Assembly: GCA_017620635.1 (NCBI GenBank) | Contig: JAGAUV010000067.1 | Span: 1-64,000 of the forward strand | Source: Muribaculaceae bacterium | GTDB taxonomy: Bacteria > Bacteroidota > Bacteroidia > Bacteroidales > Muribaculaceae | Length of the DNA: 64,000 bases | Reading direction: 5' to 3' | In this document: piece after piece, positions 43,686 to 52,405 of the stretch | Layout of the letters: each line of letters opens with the position of its first letter | Numbering within the stretch: position 1 is the stretch's first letter | Notes under the pieces: model-generated | Told to the model about the DNA's origin: nothing | Databases searched by the model: none | Seen by the model: the letters and a program-made list of their open reading frames with translations, nothing else | Position numbers and translations under genes: made by a program

Positions 43686-45470
43686 TTACATTCTTTCTAC
43701 TACGTTGATGCCGAGAAGGGCAAGGGCTGTGCGGATTGTGCGCGAGGTAGCTTCGGAGAGTGCTATGCGCAGCGAGCACACTTCCTTCGAGTCCTTGAGG
43801 ATAGAGCAGTCGTGGTAGAACTGGTTGTATTCTTTTGTAAGGTCGTAGGCGTAGTTTGCTATCAGGGCCGGCGAATAGCTGCGTCCTGCTTCGGCTACCA
43901 CGCCGGGGAAGTCGCCGAGACGCTGTATGAGAGCGATCTCGCGTTCGTTGGGTACGACATTGGAATAGTCGGCGGCTTCGAAACCGGCTTCGGTGGCCTT
44001 GCGGAGTACTGACCGGATACGTGCGTAGGTGTACTGTATGAAGGGGCCGGTGTTGCCGTTGAAGTCGATAGATTCCTTGGGATTGAAGGTCATGTTCTTG
44101 CGAGGATCTACCTTGAGCAAGAAGTATTTCAGAGCACCCAGGCCTACGGTCTCGGCGATATTGTCGATCTCGGCATCGGTCAGACCGTCGGTCTTGCCAA
44201 GCTGTGTGGCTACTTCTCTTGCCGAGTTGACCATTTCAGCCATAAGGTCGTCGGCGTCGACAACTGTACCCTCGCGGCTCTTCATCTTGCCTTCGGGGAG
44301 CTCTACCATGCCGTAGCTGAAGTGTACGAGGTCTTTGCCCCATTTGAAACCGAGGCGGTCGAGGATGATAGCGAGTACCTGGAAGTGATAGTTCTGCTCG
44401 TTGCCGACAACGTATATCATCTTGTCGATGGGGTAGTCGTCGAAACGCTGTTTGGCGGTGCCGATATCCTGAGTCATGTATACCGAGGTGCCGTCGCTGC
44501 GGAGGAGTAGCTTTTCGTCGAGTCCGTTCTCGCGCAGATCGGCCCATACAGATCCGTCCTCGCGGCGGTAGAGCACACCTTTTTCGAGGCCTTCGAGCAC
44601 TTTTGCCTTGCCGTCGAGGTATGTTTGCGATTCATAGTATATTTTGTCGAATCCTACGCCCATGCGTTTGTAGGTCTCGTCGAAACCGGCATATACCCAT
44701 TCGTTCATTTTCGCCCAGAGAGCGCGTACTTCGGGGTCGCCGTCTTCCCACTTGCGCAGCATGGCACGGGCGTCGGCCATAATGGTCGATGCGGCCTCTG
44801 CTTCCTCATCGGTCATGCCTTGCTCCTTGAGCGCTTTGAGCTCGGCCTTGTAGTGCTTGTCGAAAGCGACATAGCAGTCGCCAACGAGGTGGTCGCCTTT
44901 TGTAGCGGCGCTTTCCGGCGTTGCGTTGTCGAACCACCGCTGCCATGCCAGCATCGATTTGCAGATATGTATGCCGCGGTCGTTTACGATATTTGTCTTT
45001 ACCACTTTGTTGCCGCAAGCCTTAAGGATGTTTGAGAGCGAGCTGCCGAGGAGAATGTTGCGCAGATGTCCGAGGTGCAGGGGCTTGTTGGTGTTCGGCG
45101 ACGAATATTCCACCATGACCAGAGGGCTTGCGTCGGTCACGGGCTTTGTGCCCCAGTTGCTGTCGGCTGCGATGTTGGCAAGCACACCGTTCCAGTAGGT
45201 GGGTATTATGACTATGTTGAGGAATCCCTTTACGACATTGAACGCCGAAACGGCCGGTTCGTTTGCTACGAGCCATTCGCCAATTTCCGTACCTACGGCT
45301 TCGGGAGCCTTTCTTGCGGCTTTGACCCAAGGGAATACCATGACGGTAAGGTTGCCTTCAAACTCCTTGCGAGTGGCCTGAGGTACAATGCTGTCGGCCG
45401 GAGCATCGACAGCGTAAAGTTCTTTTACCGCCTTGCTGACGGCCTGTGATATTATTTTGTCGATCGACAT
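43686..45470 (-). CDS. argS: arginyl-tRNA synthetase
   Basis: A 594-residue class I synthetase. The HIGH motif is HLGHLRN (in PNTNKPLHLGHLRNILLG). The second signature is KMKSREGT (about residue 385-392), in place of KMSKS, as usual for many ArgRS. The C-terminal DALR anticodon-binding domain covers the last 120 residues. The start at 45470 (MSIDKIISQ) was chosen because the longer frame needs TTG at 45500. It is flanked by a guanylyltransferase and Bax inhibitor-1. Confidence 0.96.
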   Translation of the reverse strand: MSIDKIISQAVSKAVKELYAVDAPADSIVPQATRKEFEGNLTVMVFPWVKAARKAPEAVGTEIGEWLVANEPAVSAFNVVKGFLNIVIIPTYWNGVLANIAADSNWGTKPVTDASPLVMVEYSSPNTNKPLHLGHLRNILLGSSLSNILKACGNKVVKTNIVNDRGIHICKSMLAWQRWFDNATPESAATKGDHLVGDCYVAFDKHYKAELKALKEQGMTDEEAEAASTIMADARAMLRKWEDGDPEVRALWAKMNEWVYAGFDETYKRMGVGFDKIYYESQTYLDGKAKVLEGLEKGVLYRREDGSVWADLRENGLDEKLLLRSDGTSVYMTQDIGTAKQRFDDYPIDKMIYVVGNEQNYHFQVLAIILDRLGFKWGKDLVHFSYGMVELPEGKMKSREGTVVDADDLMAEMVNSAREVATQLGKTDGLTDAEIDNIAETVGLGALKYFLLKVDPRKNMTFNPKESIDFNGNTGPFIQYTYARIRSVLRKATEAGFEAADYSNVVPNEREIALIQRLGDFPGVVAEAGRSYSPALIANYAYDLTKEYNQFYHDCSILKDSKEVCSLRIALSEATSRTIRTALALLGINVVERM

Positions 45471-45500
45471 GTATGTAGTGTTTACTATATTAGATATCAA

Positions 45501-46592
45501 TTATTCGAAACGGTCGCCGAATTTGACCTTCACATCGGTAACCATGCGTTTGATCTCCTGCTCGTGGCTTTTGGGGCATATGAGCAGTATGCCGTCGGCG
45601 TCGGCAACGATATAGTCTTCGAGCCCGTCGACAACGATCAGTTTCTCGCCGCGTACGGCAAATATATTGCCTCGGCTGTTGTAGGCCAGTACGTTGCAGT
45701 TCTGAGTCACGTTCGCATCGTTGTTCTTCGGCGACAGGTCGTAGAGCGCGCCCCATGTGCCGAGGTCGCTCCATCCGAATGTCACAGTCTCCACATATAC
45801 GTTGTCGGCTTTTTCCATTACCGAGTAGTCAATGGAGATGCTTATACATGAAGGATATGCGGCGGAAATGAACTCTGTTTCGGCTTTGGGGTCGAGATAG
45901 GTCTCACTTGTGGCATCGTCGAATACCGCGGCTATATCGGGCACATATTTGGCGATAGCCTCGCGTATGGTTTTCGCTGTCCAGATAAAGATGCCCGAGT
46001 TCCAGAAAAATTCGCCGGAGTCAATGAATACCTTTGCCAGTTCTAAATCGGGCTTCTCGGTAAATGTCTTCACTTTGCTGATGCTGCCTTCCACTTCGTC
46101 GCCTATCTGGATGTAGCCGTAGCCGGTCTCTGGCCTTGTCGGCTCTATGCCGAGAGTGAGCAGGGCGTTGTTGCGCTCTACGAAGTCGAAGCCGGTCATG
46201 ATGCTGAGCTCGAACTCGGCTTCACGTGTTATTACATGATCGGCCGGGGTAACGATCATCGATGCTTCGGGGTCGCGGGCGGCTATGTGACATGCGGCCC
46301 AGGCTATGCAGGGCGCTGTGTTGCGGCGGACCGGCTCGAACAATATCTGGCTGTCATGAACTTCGGGCAGCTGCTCGCGCACGAGGTCGGCATAGCGCTC
46401 GTTGGTCATGATTATGATGTTTTCGGAGGGTATGAGGTTGCGTATGCGGTCGAAACTCATCTGTAATAATGTACGGCCGGTGCCTAAAAAGTCGATAAAC
46501 TGTTTAGGCAGCCTTGTACGGCTATAAGGCCAGAAACGACTTCCGATGCCTCCGCACATTATTACGCAATAACGGTGTTTGTTAAGTTCCAT
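45501..46592 (-). CDS. manC: mannose-1-phosphate guanylyltransferase
   Basis: A 363-residue nucleotidyltransferase that makes GDP-mannose from mannose-1-phosphate and GTP, for GDP-fucose, O-antigen or capsule sugars. Motifs are MCGGIGSRFWPYSRTRLPKQF (pyrophosphorylase signature), FVERNNALLTLGIEPTRPETGYGYIQ and FTEKPD. It lacks the C-terminal isomerase domain of bifunctional ManC, as in the short type. TAATTTAG, a near-match to a -7 box, lies upstream of its start. argS follows 30 nt downstream. Confidence 0.88.
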   Translation of the reverse strand: MELNKHRYCVIMCGGIGSRFWPYSRTRLPKQFIDFLGTGRTLLQMSFDRIRNLIPSENIIIMTNERYADLVREQLPEVHDSQILFEPVRRNTAPCIAWAACHIAARDPEASMIVTPADHVITREAEFELSIMTGFDFVERNNALLTLGIEPTRPETGYGYIQIGDEVEGSISKVKTFTEKPDLELAKVFIDSGEFFWNSGIFIWTAKTIREAIAKYVPDIAAVFDDATSETYLDPKAETEFISAAYPSCISISIDYSVMEKADNVYVETVTFGWSDLGTWGALYDLSPKNNDANVTQNCNVLAYNSRGNIFAVRGEKLIVVDGLEDYIVADADGILLICPKSHEQEIKRMVTDVKVKFGDRFE

Positions 46593-46668
46593 CGTATTTA
46601 GTGTGTATTTGTTTCGCTAAATTACGAAATTATTGTGAATTATCAAAGTGCTGCTATCGGTAAAATTA

Positions 46669-47892
46669 TTACTCTTCGTCGTATTTCTGGTACAGGAGAT
46701 CGTTGTAGGGGAATCGAGTGAGGTGTATCTCTCGGGCCATGGCGTAGAGCTTGGCCTTGAGCTCGTCGATATTTGTGCCTTTACGTGCGCTGATGAATAC
46801 GCAGTTATCGTTCATTTTAGCCATCCACGAAGCCTTGAGCTCGTCGAGGGTAATGTTGCAGCGTTGACGCGGCGTGAGGTCGTCCTCGTCCTTGGGGCTG
46901 CAGGTAAATGCGTCGATTTTGTTGAAAACGATCAACATCGGCTTGTCGGCTCCGTCGCATATCTCGCGCAGTGTGAGGTCTACGACCTCGATCTGCTCTT
47001 CGAAGTTGGGGTGCGAGATGTCTACCACATGGACGAGTATGTCGGCTTCGCGTACCTCGTCGAGTGTCGATTTGAAGGAATCGACCAGATGAGTCGGCAG
47101 TTTGCGGATGAAGCCTACAGTATCGGTAAGCAGGAATGGCAGATTGTCGATGACTACTTTACGCACAGTGGTGTCGAGAGTGGCGAAGAGCTTGTTTTCG
47201 GCGAAAACGTCGCTCTTGCTCAAGAGGTTCATCAGTGTTGACTTGCCCACGTTTGTATATCCTACGAGAGCGACACGGGTCAGCTTGCCTCGGTTCTTGC
47301 GCTGTACGGCTTTCTGGCGGTCGATAGCGGCGAGCTCTTGTTTGAGCAGAGATATGCGGTTGAGGATTATACGGCGGTCGGTCTCGATCTGAGTCTCGCC
47401 GGGACCACGCATGCCTATACCGCCTCGCTGGCGCTCAAGGTGTGTCCACATGCGCGTAAGACGAGGCAGCAGATACTGGTATTGTGCCAGCCCGACCTGC
47501 GTCTTGGCGTTGGCGGTCTGGGCGCGGTTGGCGAAGATGTCGAGGATCAGCGATGTGCGGTCGAGAATCTTTACACATAGCTCGCGCTCGATGTTGAGCA
47601 CCTGTTTGCTTGTGAGGTCATCGTCGAAGATGGCCATATCTATGTCGCCTCGCTCCTCGATGTACTGCTTGATCTCTTCGAGTTTGCCTTTGCCGACAAA
47701 AGTCCTCGGGTTCGGGTAGTCGAGTTTCTGCGTGAATGTCTGCACGGTCTGAGCACCGGCAGTGTCGGCGAGAAAAGCGAGCTCGGCGAGGTATTCGGCC
47801 GATTTCTGTTCGTCCTGCTGCGGCGTTACAAGTCCGATGAGTATAGCCTTTTCGGGTTCGGCGCCCTGTGGTATGTTAGTCGATAATTTCAT
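46669..47892 (-). CDS. hflX: ribosome-associated GTPase HflX
   Basis: A 407-residue GTPase that splits or rescues stalled ribosomes under stress. The N-terminal HflX domain (NPRTFVGKGKLEEI, GLAQYQYLLPRLTRMWTHL, GGIGMRGPGETQIETDRR) is followed by the G domain: GYTNVGKST (G1), DTVGF (G3) and NKID (G4). The start lies 3 nt after the stop of the acyl-CoA synthetase gene. Confidence 0.94.
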   Translation of the reverse strand: MKLSTNIPQGAEPEKAILIGLVTPQQDEQKSAEYLAELAFLADTAGAQTVQTFTQKLDYPNPRTFVGKGKLEEIKQYIEERGDIDMAIFDDDLTSKQVLNIERELCVKILDRTSLILDIFANRAQTANAKTQVGLAQYQYLLPRLTRMWTHLERQRGGIGMRGPGETQIETDRRIILNRISLLKQELAAIDRQKAVQRKNRGKLTRVALVGYTNVGKSTLMNLLSKSDVFAENKLFATLDTTVRKVVIDNLPFLLTDTVGFIRKLPTHLVDSFKSTLDEVREADILVHVVDISHPNFEEQIEVVDLTLREICDGADKPMLIVFNKIDAFTCSPKDEDDLTPRQRCNITLDELKASWMAKMNDNCVFISARKGTNIDELKAKLYAMAREIHLTRFPYNDLLYQKYDEE

Positions 47893-47895
47893 ATG

Positions 47896-49707
47896 TCAGC
47901 AGTACATTGCTTCGATCTGGCTGGCATAGTGGCTGTTGATTGCCGGACGGCGTATCTTCAGTGTGTTTGTCAGCTCTCCGTTTTCGATGGTAAACTCTTT
48001 AGGCAGAAGGGTAAATCGTTTGATTTTCTCGAAACCGGCAAATCCTTTCTGCAGTTTCTCGATTCGTTCGGCTATGAACTTGCGTATTTCGTTGTTCTCG
48101 ACCAAATCCTCAAGCGAGTTGAAAGTAATACCTTTCTTGCGCGCATAGTCCTTGAGCGCTTCGAAAGCCGGTATTATTATGGCTGTCACATATTTGCGCT
48201 GGTCTCCGATAACTGCCACCTGTTCGATGTATCTGTCTTCGCCCAGACGGCTTTCGATGGCCTGAGGCGCTATGTATTTGCCGTTTGATGTCTTGAAGAG
48301 ATCCTTGAGCCTTTCGGTCAGCACGAGCGCGCCACTCTGGTCGAACAGGCCGGCGTCGCCGGTACGGAACCATCCGTCGGCGGTAAATGCTTTTGCGTCC
48401 TCCTCGGGGCGTCCGTAGTAGCCGCGCATCACAGTGGGGCCCTTGACGAGTATCTCGTTGTTCTCGCCGATCTTTACCTGTACCCCGGGCAGGGTAGTGC
48501 CTACGCTTCCGATTTCGTAATCGATAGACGGATAGCAGCTTACGGTGGCTGTGGTCTCGCTTAGACCGTAGCCTATCACTATGTTGATGCCGCATGTGTG
48601 CAGGAACTCTGTGATAGTCGCCGACAGCGGAGCGCCGGCTGTGGGGAATATGTTGCCGTTCTCGATGCCGATAGTCTTGCGCAGTTTGCTGAATATCTGT
48701 TTGTCGAAGAATTTGTATTGCATCTCGAGCCATGCCGGGACTTTGAGGCCGAGTCGGGCGTAATCGAGGTTGCGTTTCGCGCCTACCTTGAGCGCGCGTT
48801 CTATCATGATCTTCGAAATGCCGGTGGTAGAGGCGATTTTCTCCTGGACGGCGGTATAGACTTTCTCCCAGAATCGCGGCACACTGCACATGCACGAGGG
48901 CCTTGCGATCTTTATGCCTTCCTGTATGCGGTGCGGATCAGTGTTGATGGCAACCCTGATGCCTTCGCTGAGGCAGAAATAGGTCCATGCTTTCTCGAAT
49001 ATGTGGCTCAGGGGGAGGAAGCATATCGATGTGTCGCGGTCGCTGATCATGTCGAGCCTTTTGTGGTGTATCTCGATGGCGGCGTTGAAGCAGCTGTGAG
49101 GCAGTATGGCGCCCTTGGGTTCGCCTGTAGTGCCTGAGGTGTAGATGAGTGTCGCGATGTCGTTGTCCGATGCTTCGGCGCTTCGCTTGTCTACAGCGGC
49201 GCGGCATTTGTCGCTCGCCAGAGAACCGAGCTCCAGCAGCTCGCTGAAACGCAGCGAGTCGCTGTCGGTGTCGTCGAGCTTTACTTCCGGGCCGATGACT
49301 ATGATCTTGTGCAGGCCCGGGCATTCGGAAAGCACCGAACGGGCTATGTTGTAGTGATTCTGGTTGCCGACAACAATTATCTTAGCTCCGGCATCGTTGA
49401 CAATATATTTTACCTGCTCCGGGCTGCTGGTGGCATATATCGCCACGGGGATAGCGCGGTTGCGGTAACAGCCGAAATCAGTGTGCAGTATCTCCTGACA
49501 GTTCTGGGCGAATATAGCGACCATGTCGCCGGGCTCTATGCCGAGCACCTCGAATGCGCATGCCACATTGTCAACTGTGGCGGCGAAGTCTCCCCAACTT
49601 GTCGGTACAAGACGGCGTCCGTCATAATCTATCGAGCTGTAAGCTTCTCGCTCAGAGCCGTAACGCTCTAATTGATGACTTATCAGAGTAGTTAGTATAT
49701 TGGACAT
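47896..49707 (-). CDS. long-chain acyl-CoA synthetase / AMP-binding protein
   Basis: A 603-residue adenylating enzyme that activates fatty acids as acyl-CoA. The AMP-binding motif is LIYTSGTTGEPKGA (about 190-203), followed by YGLSETTATVS and GWFRTGDAGLFD. RLKDLFKTSNGKYIAPQAIE is the C-terminal hinge with its catalytic Lys region. Related Bacteroidetes proteins are annotated FadD/FAA1; chain-length preference is not readable. It leads an operon with hflX. A -7 box lies at 49735-49742. Confidence 0.9.
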   Translation of the reverse strand: MSNILTTLISHQLERYGSEREAYSSIDYDGRRLVPTSWGDFAATVDNVACAFEVLGIEPGDMVAIFAQNCQEILHTDFGCYRNRAIPVAIYATSSPEQVKYIVNDAGAKIIVVGNQNHYNIARSVLSECPGLHKIIVIGPEVKLDDTDSDSLRFSELLELGSLASDKCRAAVDKRSAEASDNDIATLIYTSGTTGEPKGAILPHSCFNAAIEIHHKRLDMISDRDTSICFLPLSHIFEKAWTYFCLSEGIRVAINTDPHRIQEGIKIARPSCMCSVPRFWEKVYTAVQEKIASTTGISKIMIERALKVGAKRNLDYARLGLKVPAWLEMQYKFFDKQIFSKLRKTIGIENGNIFPTAGAPLSATITEFLHTCGINIVIGYGLSETTATVSCYPSIDYEIGSVGTTLPGVQVKIGENNEILVKGPTVMRGYYGRPEEDAKAFTADGWFRTGDAGLFDQSGALVLTERLKDLFKTSNGKYIAPQAIESRLGEDRYIEQVAVIGDQRKYVTAIIIPAFEALKDYARKKGITFNSLEDLVENNEIRKFIAERIEKLQKGFAGFEKIKRFTLLPKEFTIENGELTNTLKIRRPAINSHYASQIEAMYC

Positions 49708-49734
49708 TGTTCTGTTTCTTTCAGTTTAATTCTG

Positions 49735-49742
49735 CAAAGATA
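49735..49742 (-). promoter_or_regulatory. -7 element of the acyl-CoA synthetase/hflX operon
   Basis: Minus-strand TATCTTTG matches TAnnTTTG; the nearest TTTG is 23 nt upstream rather than 20. Confidence 0.55.
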
Positions 49743-49847
49743 GTGCCTTTGCCTTTCATAATTAACAAAACAAGTCTCAAAAATGACGTAGCGTTAACAA
49801 ATCTTTAGAAAAACGCCTCTATATTCGCTTATTAAAAATATATAGAT

Positions 49848-49877
49848 TTTGCGACAACAAAAAATTTTGTAACTTTG
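49848..49877 (+). promoter_or_regulatory. sigma-ABfr promoter of the S41 protease gene
   Basis: TTTG (49848-49851), 18-nt spacer, TAACTTTG (49870-49877). TTTGCGACAACA, which starts at the -33 box, is the same 12 bases as in the small RNA promoter at 11986. Confidence 0.75.
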
Positions 49878-49923
49878 TTCTTTAAATAGGCTTCCACGTT
49901 GGCCGCTGAAAATAACAGAGTAC

Positions 49924-51573
49924 ATGAAACGCATTTTATCGATATTCGCCCTCGTCGCCATTCTTGTTGCGGGTATGGGGGCAAACACGCCGGCAGCAGC
50001 GCGCAAAGACCGCTTTGCCGCGAAACTCAACACATTCAACAGCATCGTCAAAGAACTGGAGACGCAGTATGTCGATACTCTCAATGCCAATGAGATAATG
50101 GACAGGACCATAGATGCCTTGCTGTATCAGATCGACCCGTATACCGAATATTATCCGTCGGATAATCAGGATGAGTTGCTGTCGATCTCGCAGGGGCAGT
50201 ATGCCGGCATAGGCTCCGTGATATCGAAACGCGGCAATGAGGTAATAATCAACGAGCCGCAGGACGGATCTCCGTCGAAACGCGCCGGTCTGCGTCCGGG
50301 CGACGTGATACTGAAGATCAACGGCGACAGCGTGACTCCCGGTATGGCGGTGGATCAGGTAAGCAAGAAATTGCGTGGCCAGGCCGGAACGAACATCACG
50401 ATAGAGGTGCGTCGTCCGTATGTCAATGACTCGCTGCTCAAGTTCTCGTTCGTGCGTGAGAACATCAAGGTCAATCCTCTGCCATATTATGGCGTCGACA
50501 AGGACGGCATAGGCTATATCCGCCTTACCACATTCAATGAAGCTTCGGCCCGTCGCGTGCGCGAGGCGCTTACCGACATGTTCAAGGATCCGAATCTCAA
50601 AGGCATAGTGCTCGACGTACGCAGTAATGGCGGCGGCCTGCTCGAAGGAGCTGTGCAGATAGCATCTAATTTCGTGCCCAAAGGTACTGAGATAGTCCGT
50701 ACGAAAGGCCGCGCTAAAAACGATGTCAAGATTTACAAGACTACTACCCGTCCGCTCGATACAAAGATACCCCTGGCCATACTTATTGACGGCGGCACTG
50801 CTTCGGCATCGGAGATCGTGACGGGCTCGATGCAGGATCTCGACCGTGCCGTGGTTATCGGCGAACGTTCGTTTGGCAAAGGTCTGGTACAGACTCCGCG
50901 ACAATTGCCGTATAACGATCTGCTCAAGATCACAACCGGCCGCTATTACATACCGTCGGGACGACTCATTCAGGCTATTGACTATTCGCATCGTAACGAT
51001 GACGGCAGCCCAGTGCGCACGCCCGACAGCCTCACGCATGAATACAGCACAAAGGCCGGCCGCATAGTACGCGACGGCGGCGGTATCACTCCTGATATCA
51101 CTATTGAGGCAGAGAAAACCAACCGTCTGCTCTACAATATCATAGCAGATATGTGGGCTTTCGATTTCGCCAATAAGAAATATGCCGCTCAGCCCGAGGC
51201 TCCGGATACGCTCGTGACCGATGCCGTGTTTGAGGAGTTCAAGCAGTTCATAGATCCGAAACGTTTCAAGTATGACCGCCAGTGCGAGACAGCTCTCGAT
51301 TATCTTAAAGAGTCGGCGAAAGTTGAAGGTTATATGACCGATTCGGTTGCCGCCCAGTTCGAAGTGCTCGCCGGTATGCTCAAGCATGACCTCAGTCATG
51401 ATCTCGACCTTAACCGCAAGAATATAATCGATATACTCGACAGCGAGCTGGCTTCGCGCTACTATGACGAGGCCGAGCGTGTGGCCCGGATATTACCCGA
51501 CGACAAAGTGTACCAGAAAGCTAAGGCGACACTTCTCGATCCGGAAGAATATAAACGTATACTTAGTAAATGA
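49924..51573 (+). CDS. C-terminal processing peptidase (S41 family)
   Basis: A 549-residue periplasmic protease. Signal peptide MKRILSIFALVAILVAGMG, an N-terminal helical segment, a PDZ domain (about 95-170, GSPSKRAGLRPGDVILKINGD), and the S41 catalytic core with the Ser in GGTASASEI (near 294) and Lys319 in GERSFGKGLVQ. The last 150 residues form a helical tail with no recognised domain. It belongs to the CtpA/Prc group, which trims exported proteins. Its stop overlaps the converging lipoprotein gene by 11 nt. Confidence 0.92.
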   Translation: MKRILSIFALVAILVAGMGANTPAAARKDRFAAKLNTFNSIVKELETQYVDTLNANEIMDRTIDALLYQIDPYTEYYPSDNQDELLSISQGQYAGIGSVISKRGNEVIINEPQDGSPSKRAGLRPGDVILKINGDSVTPGMAVDQVSKKLRGQAGTNITIEVRRPYVNDSLLKFSFVRENIKVNPLPYYGVDKDGIGYIRLTTFNEASARRVREALTDMFKDPNLKGIVLDVRSNGGGLLEGAVQIASNFVPKGTEIVRTKGRAKNDVKIYKTTTRPLDTKIPLAILIDGGTASASEIVTGSMQDLDRAVVIGERSFGKGLVQTPRQLPYNDLLKITTGRYYIPSGRLIQAIDYSHRNDDGSPVRTPDSLTHEYSTKAGRIVRDGGGITPDITIEAEKTNRLLYNIIADMWAFDFANKKYAAQPEAPDTLVTDAVFEEFKQFIDPKRFKYDRQCETALDYLKESAKVEGYMTDSVAAQFEVLAGMLKHDLSHDLDLNRKNIIDILDSELASRYYDEAERVARILPDDKVYQKAKATLLDPEEYKRILSK

Positions 51574-52405
51574 CGAGAGTGCCGTCGTCGAGCGCACGGT
51601 TGTAGAGATCGTTGCGCAGACGGCTGTCGTATGCCCGTCGGCGAAGATTGAGTAGCCGTTCCAGCACAATCGGTCTGGCGGCTTCGTAAGGCATTGCTGT
51701 GCCTGCCGGAAGATAGTCGCTGATGCTCAATAGATAAGTGAAGCCTTGCGCGTCGGTTTCGAGATAGCGTTTTCCGGCGATATCGGCCAATGTCCTTGCA
51801 TCGAAATCGATAGGGATGCGGTTTTCGATCTGCTCCCAGTCGATCCATTTGTCGCGGAAATAGTCGTAGTGTATGGCCGAGTTGTTTGCCGCCTTTTCGA
51901 GTTTATCCATGTCGGCCGGCCGGTCGGAACGGTACAGGCGTTTGATCTGACGCAGATTGTCTGCCTCGACAGGAACTTTAAGATAGATGCCTTTGAGCAT
52001 GGGCCGCTCAAGCTTGAACTCGTTGGCATGAGCCTCGAAATAGGCTCTCAGCGAGTCTTCCGCGAAGTCGGCGTTGTCGGCCTGCTGTGCCATGGCGCGA
52101 CGGTACTGGCTCATGATCAGTTCATCGCGATATTCGCTTGTGAGACGGTCGATCATCTCCATGTCGACCTCGTTTGCCGCCACACGCTCCACAAGCCTTG
52201 TCTCTATCCAGTTGCGAAGATATGCTTTGGCGAAAGTCGTGCTGTCGTCGGGGCTCATTCCGGCCGGTATGCTTTTCTGCAGGTCACTGCGGGTAAAAAC
52301 ATCATTGCCGACACGGGCGAGCGTGTCGGCAGGTATGGCTTTGTCGTTGGCCTTGCAGCATGTGAGCAATAGCGCGACAGCAGGATAGAGAAGACTTCTT
52401 TTCAT
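51563..52405 (-). CDS. periplasmic SurA-like lipoprotein without a clear PPIase domain
   Basis: A 280-residue protein with a lipobox LLTCC near residue 16. The N-terminal helical region (TLARVGNDVFTRSDLQKSIP, SPDDSTTFAKAYLRNWIETRLVERVA) resembles the SurA/PpiD chaperone domain. I could not see a parvulin core such as the HILI or GGxLG motifs present in the neighbour. It shares 1 nt with the upstream PPIase gene (TGATG), so translation is coupled. It is likely an outer-membrane protein folding factor. Confidence 0.75.
   Translation of the reverse strand: MKRSLLYPAVALLLTCCKANDKAIPADTLARVGNDVFTRSDLQKSIPAGMSPDDSTTFAKAYLRNWIETRLVERVAANEVDMEMIDRLTSEYRDELIMSQYRRAMAQQADNADFAEDSLRAYFEAHANEFKLERPMLKGIYLKVPVEADNLRQIKRLYRSDRPADMDKLEKAANNSAIHYDYFRDKWIDWEQIENRIPIDFDARTLADIAGKRYLETDAQGFTYLLSISDYLPAGTAMPYEAARPIVLERLLNLRRRAYDSRLRNDLYNRALDDGTLVIY

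Noticed and set aside
49936..51399. A 487-residue frame antisense to the S41 protease
   Set aside because: Shadow frame; the protease motifs are on the plus strand.
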